Shown here: one piece after another, positions 6,679 through 13,540 of the stretch
Layout: each line of letters begins with the position of its first letter
Numbering within the stretch: position 1 is the stretch's first letter
DNA from: CAYSAQ01 sp964429235
GTDB lineage: Bacteria; Margulisbacteria; Riflemargulisbacteria; GWF2-35-9; DYQY01
DNA length: 22,375 nt
NCBI GenBank assembly: GCA_964429235.1
Contig: CAYSAQ010000021.1
Location: forward strand, 1 to 22,375
Direction: 5' to 3'
Translations under genes and position numbers: made by a program
The notes under the pieces: generated by a model
Database searches by the model: none
What the model saw: the letters and a program-made list of their open reading frames with translations, nothing else
What the model was told of the DNA's origin: nothing

Positions 6679-8193
6679 ATGCTTAATAAAGTAATTGCTA
6701 ACAGATTAAAAAGTAATCTTATAACTAGACTTCCTGCTATAATTTCCCCTACTAGTGAACGTGTTATAGTAAAATTTATTTCATATGGTGATGAAATGAG
6801 GCAAAAAAGTCTGATTAGTGAAATTTTAAACAAAACATCTAAGGAAGTGAATCAATCCTTAATCGATATTATAAACAAGTATGCATACAGACACGAAAAT
6901 TACCTAAATATACTTAACGCAAATTACGAAAAGGTTAAGCCTCTAGTTGAAGGTGTCATTAATGATGGGAAAACTAGTTATAAGCATATTTATCAAATAC
7001 CAGCCAATCTTATGTATTTGATCGGAGCATTCTTTACAACGGAATATTCTATTGAGGCAGCAGCCTTATTTAATCCCTCTATCGTCCCTCATCCTGTTCA
7101 AAATAATCTAAATGATGGAGAACTTAGAGTTATTATATCTTTACGTGCTGTCGGAGAAGGCCATGTATCATCTATCGAGTTCAGAGAAGCTATCATTAAT
7201 GAAAAAGGAGACATTAACATCCATCCTTTTAATAAGTTTGTTAGTACTCCAACAAAGCTTAGTTTTATGTATAATAAAGAAGAATTTTTTGAAAAGATTC
7301 AGAAAATATTCGTCTCAAATAATCTTGAAAATCAGTTTAATTTCATACGCGAACAGCTAAAAGATCTTCCTAATGAATTCAGTCACGACCAAGTTGCAGA
7401 ATTAATTTCTTCTCTACTTAATAAAAATGATTTAACTGAAAATCAAACGATTTCTCTTAGAACTGTTATTGGGTACTCGAATTCAAACTATATTCTTAAA
7501 TTTGATTCAAAAATCCCAATGGCACAAAAAGTTATATTCCCAAATACTGAAAGTGAATCAAGAGGCATAGAAGATGCACGATTTGTATGTATTGATGGCA
7601 CATATTACGCTTCATACACTGCCTATAATGGGTTTACTATTTCACCTCAGTTAATTGAAACTAAAGATTTTGAAGAATTCAAAATTACTACTCTTACAGG
7701 TAATGGTGCGCAGAATAAAGGGATGGCAATTTTCCCTGAAAAAATAAATGGCAAATATGCAATGATCTCCAGAAATGATGGAGAACACATGTTCATCATG
7801 TTTTCTGATGATATCCAACATTGGGAAAATCCTCAAATGATCGAAACGCCTAAGCAGATGTGGGAGCTAATCCAACTTGGTAATTGTGGCTCACCAATTA
7901 AAACAGACAAAGGATGGTTGCTCCTAACACATGGAGTAGGTCCAATGCGCGAATATGCAATAGGAGCAATGCTCCTAGACCTTGATGATCCAAGTAAAGT
8001 AATTGCATCATTAAAGAACCCATTACTTTCTCCTAATGAATCTGAACGGGAAGGGTATGTTCCGAATGTAGTTTATACCTGCGGGGTGATTAAGCATGAA
8101 GATAATCTGATAATACCTTATGCGAAATCTGACACATCAACCAAATTTGCAAAAGTTGATATCAATGATTTACTAGAAAAAATGCACAAGTAG
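6679..8193 (+). CDS. GH130-family-like glycoside phosphorylase/hydrolase with N-terminal extension
   Basis: The second half of this 504-residue protein has the five-bladed beta-propeller motifs of family GH130, which acts on beta-mannosides: ESRGIEDARFV (about 293-303, with the E-D-x-R motif), YASYTAYNGF, NKGMAIFPEKINGKYAMISR, NCGSPIKTDKGWLLLTHGVG, and ESEREGYVPNVVYTCG near the end. About 150 N-terminal residues are mostly helical and unrelated to the propeller; similar extensions occur in some GH130 proteins. Phosphorylase and hydrolase activities occur in this family and cannot be separated by eye; the substrate is inferred. No signal peptide is seen, so it is probably cytoplasmic. No transporter or other sugar genes lie nearby. 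The ATG is preceded by AAGGAAGTGGG with somewhat long spacing. Confidence 0.85.
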   Translation: MLNKVIANRLKSNLITRLPAIISPTSERVIVKFISYGDEMRQKSLISEILNKTSKEVNQSLIDIINKYAYRHENYLNILNANYEKVKPLVEGVINDGKTSYKHIYQIPANLMYLIGAFFTTEYSIEAAALFNPSIVPHPVQNNLNDGELRVIISLRAVGEGHVSSIEFREAIINEKGDINIHPFNKFVSTPTKLSFMYNKEEFFEKIQKIFVSNNLENQFNFIREQLKDLPNEFSHDQVAELISSLLNKNDLTENQTISLRTVIGYSNSNYILKFDSKIPMAQKVIFPNTESESRGIEDARFVCIDGTYYASYTAYNGFTISPQLIETKDFEEFKITTLTGNGAQNKGMAIFPEKINGKYAMISRNDGEHMFIMFSDDIQHWENPQMIETPKQMWELIQLGNCGSPIKTDKGWLLLTHGVGPMREYAIGAMLLDLDDPSKVIASLKNPLLSPNESEREGYVPNVVYTCGVIKHEDNLIIPYAKSDTSTKFAKVDINDLLEKMHK

Positions 8194-8254
8194 GTTTATC
8201 AATAAGCAAAGCTAGTGTTATACTTAAACTATAAAATCATAGGAGGAACTAAAT

Positions 8255-8584
8255 ATGGCAGAGGCAGTAGGACTAAAAAAACCAGTTAAATTAAAAGCAG
8301 ATATGGCAACATTCTGTGGGGCTAACGAGCTACCAAGAACAGAAATAACTCAGAAATTTTGGGCTTATATCAAAAAGAACAAACTTCAAGCTAAAACAGA
8401 AAATGGTAAAGCAGAAGGCGCTGGAAAGTATATCGTTGCTGACGAAACACTTCTAAAACTTTTTAAAGTTACAAAAGTAACTAGCAAATCATCAGGTAAA
8501 GTAACTGATTTTACAGGTTTAAAACTTAATGAAACAATCAGTATGCTACAACTTGCTTCAGTTGTTGGAGCTCACATCGCATAA
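8255..8584 (+). CDS. SWIB/MDM2-domain protein
   Basis: This 109-residue protein is a stand-alone SWIB domain, related to the p53-binding domain of MDM2 and to a subunit of eukaryotic chromatin-remodelling complexes. Bacterial copies are best known from Chlamydia and several other lineages, where a DNA-associated role is suspected but unproven. Diagnostic features are ELPRTEITQKFWAYIKKNKL (about 21-40), then ADETLLKLFKV (about 64-74), with a basic N-terminus (KKPVKLKADM) and a C-terminal hydrophobic segment. The start is strong: AGGAGG seven bases before ATG. It is followed by a hairpin terminator, indicating a single-gene transcript or the end of one with the GH130 gene 61 bp upstream. Confidence 0.9.
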   Translation: MAEAVGLKKPVKLKADMATFCGANELPRTEITQKFWAYIKKNKLQAKTENGKAEGAGKYIVADETLLKLFKVTKVTSKSSGKVTDFTGLKLNETISMLQLASVVGAHIA

Positions 8585-8595
8585 ATAAACGTTGA

Positions 8596-8626
8596 AGGTT
8601 GCTATTGCATTATGTAATAGCAACCT
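8596..8626 (+). terminator. hairpin terminator after the SWIB gene
   Basis: AGGTTGCTATT (8596-8606) pairs perfectly with AATAGCAACCT (8616-8626) around a 9-base loop, beginning 12 bp after the stop codon. The following bases are not a clean T-tract, so efficiency is uncertain. Confidence 0.6.
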
Positions 8627-8634
8627 CTAGCTGA

Positions 8635-8663
8635 ATTTCAATTAGCATTCGTTAAATTGAAAT
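8635..8663. other. second inverted repeat in the SWIB-yqhD gap
   Basis: ATTTCAATT (8635-8643) and AATTGAAAT (8655-8663) form a 9-bp AT-rich stem. It may be a second weak terminator or part of the promoter region for the alcohol dehydrogenase gene. No other structure is seen between 8664 and 8790 besides AT-rich promoter-like sequence. Confidence 0.3.
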
Positions 8664-8801
8664 ATATCTTCCCATCTAAAAATTTCTAAATTAACTTAAA
8701 TCAACAAAAAAATGAAATATCGACTAAAATAGGTTTTAGATGTTTATTGATGTATTATTGAAGTAATAATTGTCTAAAGCTTAAAAAAAAGGAGAAATAA
8801 A

Positions 8802-9959
8802 ATGCAGAATTTTACTTATCAAAATCCAACAAAAATATTATTCGGGAAAGGTCGTATCGCAGATATAAAAGATCAGATTACTGCGGGATCGAAGGTTCTT
8901 ATTACCTACGGCGGAGGAAGCATTAAGGAAAACGGAGTTATGGAACAGGTTAAAAAAGCCCTTGCGGGATATGAATTAACTGAGTTTTCCGGAATTGAAC
9001 CCAATCCTTCATACGAAACATTAATGAAATGTGTTGAGCAGATTCGTTCTTCTAAAATTGATTTTATCCTTGCTGTAGGAGGCGGATCGGTCATTGATGG
9101 TACCAAATTTATAGCTGCTGCTGCGCTTTACGACGGTGAACCATGGGAGATTCTCACAAGCTTCGGATCCAAGGTTAAGGCGGCTCTTCCTTTCGGCACT
9201 GTGTTGACTCTGCCGGCAACAGGTTCTGAGATGAACAGTTCAGCAGTAATCACCAATAAGGACCTGCGTGCAAAGCTGCCATTTTCAAATCCTCTTGTTT
9301 TTCCTGTTTTTTCTGTCCTTGATCCAGAAACAAGCTATTCGCTTCCTTCTGGTCAGATTAGCAATGGTGTTGTGGATGCTTTTATTCATATTACAGAGCA
9401 GTATCTCACATATCCGGTTGATGCAAAGGTTCAGGATCGTTTTGCCGAAGGCCTCCTTTTGACTCTTATCGAAGAGGGTCCCAAGGCACTGGCAGATCCT
9501 AAGAACTACGATGTGAGATCTAATATTATGTGGTGCGCCACCTTGGCACTCAATGGTTTGATTGCATCGGGAGTTCCTCAGGACTGGGCAACTCATATGA
9601 TAGGCCATGAGATTACCGCTCTTCATGGGGTAGATCACGCAAAGACTCTGGCAGTAGTGTTGCCGTCGCTTCTAAAGCTGCGTAGAAACGAGAAGAGGGA
9701 TAAACTACTTCAGTACGGAGAACGTGTTTGGGGAATCATAGAGGGTAGTGAAGATGAAAGAATAAATCTATCTATTGAAAAAACATGCCAATTCTTTGAA
9801 TCTATGGGAATTGCAGTACATTTGAGCGATTATGGCATTACAGAAAAAGACGTAAAAGTTATTGTTGAACAGTTAACTGCTCATGGAATGACACAGCTTG
9901 GAGAAAATAGTGATATTACTCCAGATGCAGCGTTCGATATTCTAATGCTCAGTCTATAA
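8802..9959 (+). CDS. yqhD: iron-containing alcohol dehydrogenase, YqhD/BDH-like
   Basis: Group III metal-dependent alcohol dehydrogenases of this type reduce aldehydes (broad range) with NAD(P)H in the cytoplasm. The 385-residue protein carries the family marks: N-terminal FTYQNPTKILFGKG, nucleotide-binding region with AVGGGSVIDGTKF (about 91-103), LTLPATGSEMN, the metal-ligand region VVDAFIHITEQY (about 191-202), and HEITALHGVDHAKTLAV (about 268-284) with further His ligands. Length is typical. AAGGAG seven to eight bases before ATG supports the start. The ferredoxin-nitroreductase gene follows 45 bp later, a pairing that suggests detoxification of reactive aldehydes and electrophiles. The central part has clearly higher G+C than neighbouring genes (a 60-base sample at 9181-9240 has 32 G/C, against 16 at 6181-6240), suggesting recent acquisition. 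Confidence 0.92.
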   Translation: MQNFTYQNPTKILFGKGRIADIKDQITAGSKVLITYGGGSIKENGVMEQVKKALAGYELTEFSGIEPNPSYETLMKCVEQIRSSKIDFILAVGGGSVIDGTKFIAAAALYDGEPWEILTSFGSKVKAALPFGTVLTLPATGSEMNSSAVITNKDLRAKLPFSNPLVFPVFSVLDPETSYSLPSGQISNGVVDAFIHITEQYLTYPVDAKVQDRFAEGLLLTLIEEGPKALADPKNYDVRSNIMWCATLALNGLIASGVPQDWATHMIGHEITALHGVDHAKTLAVVLPSLLKLRRNEKRDKLLQYGERVWGIIEGSEDERINLSIEKTCQFFESMGIAVHLSDYGITEKDVKVIVEQLTAHGMTQLGENSDITPDAAFDILMLSL

Positions 9960-10004
9960 GATTAAATGGTTTAGATAAAAAAAATAAAGAGAAGGAATCT
10001 AGAT

Positions 10005-10829
10005 ATGAAACTTTTTAAAATAAATGAAACAAAATGCACACGTTGCAATATATGTGCAAAGGAATGCCCCACTCAAGTTATAGAAGCTGCCTCAAAGGAT
10101 AATTTGCCTTCGCCTATTTGTGATGCTGATAAGTCCTGTATTGACTGCGGCCACTGTGTTGTTGTGTGCCCCACTGGCGCATTTGAACTGGCTACGATGG
10201 ACCCAGCAGATTGTGCCGTAATCCAGAAGGAACTTCTGCCTGGAGATGCAAATGTTGGAGAGATGCTTAAGTCTAGGCGTTCAGTACGAAGATTTGCTGA
10301 TAAACCTGTGAGTCACGAAATTCTTGCTGATCTTTTGGATGTATCAACTTATTCACCAACTGGAAGCAATAAGCAGCAGGTTCACTGGACAGTATTTGAA
10401 AAATCTAAAGAGGTGAAGAATCTGTCCTCACTTGTCATAGACTGGATAAAATCGCTTGCTGGGAAGATTCCCGATGAAGCAACCGCTAAACGGATGGGCC
10501 AAATTGCATCAAGCTGGGACAATGGCCGTGATAGTATTCTTCACGGTGCGCCTCATCTTATTGTTGTTCATGGCCAGGCCGATCTTCCTTCTATTATGGC
10601 TGATTGTATTATCTCACTTACCTATATGGAGCTTTATGCCTTTTCTAAGGGACTTGGGACATGCTGGGCGGGATATCTTAACGCTGCTGCAAATGCCTAC
10701 GGACCTTTAGTTGATGCGTTAAATCTGCCTGAGGGACACAAGTTTTTCGGAGCAATTATGATTGGCTATCCTAAATATAGCTATAATCTGATTCCAAAGA
10801 GAAAATCTTGCAATGTTCAATGGCATTGA
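10005..10829 (+). CDS. nitroreductase with N-terminal 2x[4Fe-4S] ferredoxin domain
   Basis: The 274-residue protein fuses a bacterial-type ferredoxin to an FMN nitroreductase. Cysteines 11, 14, 17 and 21 (CTRCNICAKEC) and 45, 48, 51 and 55 (CIDCGHCVVVC) are spaced for two [4Fe-4S] clusters. The nitroreductase fold starts near residue 87 with LKSRRSVRRFADKPV, followed by YSPTGSNKQQVHW and GTCWAGYL. Such fusions are common in anaerobes and are thought to pass electrons from ferredoxin clusters to flavin; the true substrate is unknown. AAGGAA about 8 bases before ATG supports the start. It follows yqhD closely and shares its raised G+C, so the two were probably acquired together. The stop is 22 bp from the tRNA-Ala fragment at 10852. 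Confidence 0.92.
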   Translation: MKLFKINETKCTRCNICAKECPTQVIEAASKDNLPSPICDADKSCIDCGHCVVVCPTGAFELATMDPADCAVIQKELLPGDANVGEMLKSRRSVRRFADKPVSHEILADLLDVSTYSPTGSNKQQVHWTVFEKSKEVKNLSSLVIDWIKSLAGKIPDEATAKRMGQIASSWDNGRDSILHGAPHLIVVHGQADLPSIMADCIISLTYMELYAFSKGLGTCWAGYLNAAANAYGPLVDALNLPEGHKFFGAIMIGYPKYSYNLIPKRKSCNVQWH

Positions 10830-10851
10830 TAATATAGTTAAGTAATTATCT

Positions 10852-10897
10852 TGGAGGAGTTGGACGGGTTCGAACAGACGACCCCTAGCATGCCATG
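10852..10897 (-). repeat. detached 3' half of tRNA-Ala (attR-like direct repeat)
   Basis: These 46 bp match the 3' half of the intact tRNA-Ala (12710-12755) at 43 positions, in the same orientation. Mismatches are at repeat offsets 4, 9 and 25. The match runs from the CCA end through the T arm and variable region and stops in the anticodon loop. It is too short to be a tRNA itself. This is the expected form of the displaced tRNA end left by an element inserted within the tRNA gene. Confidence 0.88.
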
Positions 10898-10908
10898 TGT
10901 TCTAGTCG

Positions 10909-12210
10909 TTAAGTCTTAAAAGATCTAAAAGTTTGTTGTATTTGATTTGTCGTTTTTTCTGGTATTCCTACATTTCCAGCAATATCAGACCATTGTTGAA
11001 TGGCTGATTGAACCTGGTGTATTAACTGGTTAATTCTTCTTTTTTTTAGTAGTGCTGATTCTCCACATTTATATATATTATCAATGCTAAAGTTGTCTCG
11101 TTTCCCCTCAATAGTCATTTGGTGTTTTGATGTCCATAATCCTTCTGGATTATAGCTGTATGTAATGTCAAATGCTGGTGACAAACGCCATGTTCCGGCT
11201 TTATTCATTAGGAAAGCGATGTTTTTAACATGATCGTCCTGATTCCTAGCTATTATATTAAAAAGCATCCTTAAAAATTGTTGTTCTATATCTTCTGTTG
11301 TCATATCTAGTTGACGAATTATAGAGAAAACCTGTTCATAAGAGTGTGCTCCAGGGGAATTAAAATCAAAGTGAGCTAGTCCTGCCAATGATAGCATATG
11401 AATTTTTTTTCCTTCGGCTGTTCTATCAAAACGTTTTGTCATGAAGTGCTTTCTCCCATTCTCTTCCAATAGCTTTGATTCAGTCATTATAATGCCAGCG
11501 TCTAAAGCCATTTTGTGGTAAGCGTACTCAATTGAGCCATAGCCTTTAGGGTCATTTAGCCCTTTCTCTCCATTATTTGAAACCCCGTCAAATTTAATAA
11601 TCCAGTGTTGAAAACCATCTTTTGTGGATGCTTGACCAGATCTTATAGCGCCGGTTTTTTTGTTTAATGCAATTAAAGCTTTAGCTCTAGCGCCACCTGC
11701 CGATGTTCCAATTCTTAGTATTTCTGTTAATGCTTTCTCTTCACTGTCTGATGTAAGTATTGTATCTAAACTTTCTCTATGTGAAAGTATTTTTGATGCT
11801 AGCTCTATTAGAGGGGAAATGCTAATGTCTTTAGATTCTGATGGGCTTGGGCCACTTGAAGGATTATATTCAATAGCTCCCATGCCTCTCGTTCCTGTGT
11901 AGCAAAGTCTTTCAACGGATTGAAAGCTATCAGTTGTTCGTCCTTGAGTTGCTAGCCATGTATCAATTAATGTGTTTCCGTATGTATCAGGTAGTGAGTC
12001 AGATAATAATCCAGGAAGTCCTTGAAATGAACGCTCTTGTAGTTCGGGAAATGTGTAAATTTTATCAGATAGAGGCATTTTTAAGGGAGAAATTTGGATC
12101 TTGCTTTTAACAAAACTTGGATCGTATTGGAATTTAGATACTTCGTTTATTTCTTGGGAAACTACTCCAATTGTTTTTCCCCATAATTTGACCTCTGCAA
12201 CTGAAGTCAT
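10909..12210 (-). CDS. hipA: HipA-family serine/threonine kinase toxin
   Basis: HipA toxins are protein kinases; the E. coli protein phosphorylates glutamyl-tRNA synthetase and triggers growth arrest and persistence, while targets of other members vary. The 433-residue length matches full-length HipA (about 440). An N-terminal HipA_N-like region includes TFPELQERSFQGLPGLLSDS (about 53-72). TSAGGARAKALIAL (about 168-181) corresponds to the Gly-rich loop that carries the autophosphorylation serine in E. coli HipA. The catalytic loop ARNQDDHVKNIAFLM (about 320-334) contains the Asp and Asn expected for the kinase, and LSPAFDITYSY (about 342-352) contains the metal-binding Asp. No frame disruption is seen. 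The start overlaps the hipB stop by ATGA, as is usual for coupled toxin and antitoxin genes. Confidence 0.92.
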   Translation of the reverse strand: MTSVAEVKLWGKTIGVVSQEINEVSKFQYDPSFVKSKIQISPLKMPLSDKIYTFPELQERSFQGLPGLLSDSLPDTYGNTLIDTWLATQGRTTDSFQSVERLCYTGTRGMGAIEYNPSSGPSPSESKDISISPLIELASKILSHRESLDTILTSDSEEKALTEILRIGTSAGGARAKALIALNKKTGAIRSGQASTKDGFQHWIIKFDGVSNNGEKGLNDPKGYGSIEYAYHKMALDAGIIMTESKLLEENGRKHFMTKRFDRTAEGKKIHMLSLAGLAHFDFNSPGAHSYEQVFSIIRQLDMTTEDIEQQFLRMLFNIIARNQDDHVKNIAFLMNKAGTWRLSPAFDITYSYNPEGLWTSKHQMTIEGKRDNFSIDNIYKCGESALLKKRRINQLIHQVQSAIQQWSDIAGNVGIPEKTTNQIQQTFRSFKT

Positions 12211-12557
12211 GAGTTTTCATCCCATTCCCAAGAAGAGTTTGTTGTTTTTTTTGTCGATTTACGTGCTCTAGATTTTTTTTTCTGTTTTTTTTGTCGTAAA
12301 ATTTCCAATGGGCTATTTTCTGATTCAGGTAATAGTTTATCCAATGCTTCTAATAAGGAAAAGTTTCTTAGTACTCTTATTAGGTTTGAGACTTGGGTTG
12401 AGTTTCCTGATTCTATTCTTTCTACTGTGCTCTTGGATACTCCAGCATTTTTAGCTACTTCTTCTTGTGTTAAATTTTCAGCTATACGTTTAGAGGCAAG
12501 CCTTTGTCCTATTTCTTTTAATGTTGCTGCGTCTGTTAATAAGTTGTCTAATTTCAT
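12207..12557 (-). CDS. hipB: HipB-like XRE-family antitoxin/repressor
   Basis: HipB binds and neutralises HipA and represses the operon. The protein has an XRE helix-turn-helix (about residues 12-60 from this start), with LASKRIAENLTQEEVAKNAG and VSKSTVERIESGNSTQVSNL showing the two core helices. A basic tail (QKKQKKKSRARKSTKK) and an acidic-aromatic end (SSWEWDENS) follow. The ATG at 12557 (116 residues) is preferred over an in-frame ATG at 12578 because the latter lies inside the promoter spacer and could not be transcribed from that promoter. No Shine-Dalgarno sequence precedes 12557 and the -10 box ends 9 bases upstream, so the message is likely leaderless or nearly so. The 3' end overlaps hipA by 4 bp. 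The basic tail resembles C-terminal extensions of other HipB proteins only in being unstructured. Confidence 0.88.
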   Translation of the reverse strand: MKLDNLLTDAATLKEIGQRLASKRIAENLTQEEVAKNAGVSKSTVERIESGNSTQVSNLIRVLRNFSLLEALDKLLPESENSPLEILRQKKQKKKSRARKSTKKTTNSSWEWDENS

Positions 12558-12566
12558 AATATTGCC

Positions 12567-12595
12567 ATTATAGTTCATTTAACTGATTTTTTCAA
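12567..12595 (-). promoter_or_regulatory. hipBA promoter
   Basis: On the minus strand, TTGAAA (12590-12595), exactly 17 bp and TATAAT (12567-12572) make a near-consensus promoter. The expected start point is around 12560, two to three bases before the chosen hipB ATG at 12557. Confidence 0.75.
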
Positions 12596-12605
12596 TACCT
12601 ATGTG

Positions 12606-12670
12606 GTTTAATTCGTCAAAAGTGACGAGTTATTCATATTTTTTTGCTATAATTCTTCAGAAGTGACGAG
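12606..12670. promoter_or_regulatory. paired operator-like repeats upstream of hipBA
   Basis: Two 24-bp direct repeats (12606-12629 and 12647-12670) agree at 20 positions and are spaced 41 bp start to start, about four helical turns. Each contains a 14-bp inverted repeat: CGTCA-AAAG-TGACG (perfect) and CTTCA-GAAG-TGACG (one mismatch). They sit upstream of the -35 box. Paired palindromes before hipBA fit HipB autoregulation, where spaced operators let HipB-HipA complexes bind cooperatively. The sequence differs from the E. coli TATCC-N8-GGATA operator. Confidence 0.6.
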
Positions 12671-12709
12671 AAGATATATGGGTGAAATCTTTAATCATCG
12701 AAGTCGAAA

Positions 12710-12785
12710 TGGTGGAGCTGGACGGGTTCGAACCGACGACCCCTAGCATGCCATGCTAGTACTCTCCCAGCTGAGCTACAGCCCC
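12710..12785 (-). tRNA. tRNA-Ala (anticodon GGC)
   Basis: Read from 12785, the cloverleaf is complete: acceptor GGGGCTG pairing with CAGCTCC (one G-T pair), D arm GCTC/GAGT, anticodon stem CTAGC/GCTAG with loop ATGGCAT giving anticodon GGC, and T arm with GGTTCGAA. A73 and an encoded CCA end the 76-nt gene. Its 3' half is duplicated at 10852-10897. Confidence 0.96.
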
Positions 12786-12789
12786 ACTA

Positions 12790-12876
12790 TTTATCCCCCG
12801 AAGCTTTATGCGCAGGAGGGATGTGTTCGCTTGTTAGAAACAAGCTCCTTACCTCGAGGGGCAGGCCTCACGTAGG
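12790..12876 (-). ncRNA. candidate structured small RNA upstream of tRNA-Ala
   Basis: This stretch is much richer in G and C than its surroundings and lacks a plausible reading frame. It has its own promoter (12882-12910) and can fold. A 7-bp hairpin GCTTGTT/AACAAGC lies at 12829-12845 with a 3-base loop. Flanking GAGG/CCTC segments can extend it, and GGGGGAT near 12793-12799 can pair with ATCCC near 12875-12879. The transcript would lead directly into tRNA-Ala. I could not match it to SRP RNA (no GGAA tetraloop core), tmRNA or a clear 6S RNA. It may simply be the structured leader of a tRNA transcript. Confidence 0.35.
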
Positions 12877-12881
12877 GATTG

Positions 12882-12910
12882 ATTATAGCAATAGATTGAT
12901 GAATCGCTAA
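12882..12910 (-). promoter_or_regulatory. promoter for the candidate small RNA / tRNA-Ala
   Basis: On the minus strand, TTAGCG (12905-12910), a 17-bp spacer and TATAAT (12882-12887) preceded by TGC give an extended -10 promoter. The expected start is about 12875, roughly 90 nt before the tRNA-Ala 5' end. Confidence 0.6.
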
Positions 12911-12918
12911 GTCTAATT

Positions 12919-13461
12919 TTAAATAAATAGAATTTTTAGTGCAATTAGCATTAAGACTATTGCTCCGAAGAACGCAGAATGTGCAGAGTATTTATTTCCT
13001 ATTTTATAGCCGATCATCCCACCAAGCAGGCAAGTAATAAAAGTAATTATTCCAATAATAATAGCTGGATAAATAATCGTAGTTTGTAGTAATGCAAAAC
13101 TTACGCCGACTACTAATGCATCTATGCTTGTTGCTACAGAAAGAATAATCAGTGTGCCGTAATTGTCTCCAATACTATTTATTTCATTATTTTTAATTGC
13201 ATCATATGCCATTTTTACACTGATAGCGATAAGAAGTGCTGCGGAGATATATTTGCCATAGTTGGAAACATAGGAATAGAGTGAATTTCCTGCTAACCAC
13301 CCAATGATTGGCATTATTGCTTGAAATATTGCAAAGAAGAGGGCAGGTTTTATTATTCTCTTGAAACTAAATGTTTTTAACCCTGAACCATCTGCAATAG
13401 AAACAGCAAAAGCATCCATTGCTAACCCGATTCCTATACCTATAATGTTAATAATATTCAT
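12919..13461 (-). CDS. mntP: MntP-family manganese efflux pump
   Basis: MntP exports Mn(II) across the inner membrane. The 180-residue protein is composed of about six membrane helices in two halves, each carrying the family's acidic signature: GIGLAMDAFAVSIADG (about 10-25) and ATSIDALVVGVSFA (about 110-123). Length is typical (about 180-190). The manganese riboswitch often found before mntP is not present: only 79 bp separate this start from the divergent gene at 13541, and no yybP-ykoY structure fits. Manganese control, if any, must be by another route. No Shine-Dalgarno sequence is obvious before ATG 13461; TATGCT lies 6 bases upstream, so this may be a further leaderless start. Confidence 0.93.
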   Translation of the reverse strand: MNIINIIGIGIGLAMDAFAVSIADGSGLKTFSFKRIIKPALFFAIFQAIMPIIGWLAGNSLYSYVSNYGKYISAALLIAISVKMAYDAIKNNEINSIGDNYGTLIILSVATSIDALVVGVSFALLQTTIIYPAIIIGIITFITCLLGGMIGYKIGNKYSAHSAFFGAIVLMLIALKILFI

Positions 13462-13540
13462 GAGTGGAGCATATCATATTTGCTGATATCTTGTGTATAT
13501 ATTTATTGAAACAAATCTTGTTTAGAGGTAGAGTGCTGTT

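Larger units (their letters stand above)
10852..12755. mobile_element. tRNA-Ala-integrated islet carrying hipBA, no integrase
   Basis: The segment is bounded by direct 46-bp repeats of the tRNA-Ala 3' half (10852-10897 and 12710-12755); one repeat plus the interior is about 1.86 kb. The intact tRNA is at the proximal edge and the displaced fragment at the distal edge, as after site-specific integration by a tyrosine recombinase using an anticodon-loop crossover. The interior is filled by hipB and hipA, whose stop lies 11 bp from the distal repeat. No integrase, excisionase or replication gene is present. It could be a deletion remnant of a larger island stabilised by its toxin-antitoxin pair, or a small element mobilised in trans. 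Repeats and gene content are seen directly; the mechanism is inferred. Confidence 0.65.

Noticed and set aside
9285..9638. 117-codon minus-strand open frame opposite yqhD
   Set aside because: Antisense to an intact alcohol dehydrogenase, with no recognisable motif or ribosome binding site.
12790..12880. Manganese riboswitch (yybP-ykoY) for mntP
   Set aside because: The structured stretch lies downstream of mntP on its coding strand, and the mntP upstream region is too short; the position is wrong for a leader riboswitch.
12790..12880. SRP RNA or tmRNA identity for the structured stretch
   Set aside because: The conserved GGAA-tetraloop core of SRP RNA and the tRNA-like ends and tag frame of tmRNA are both missing.
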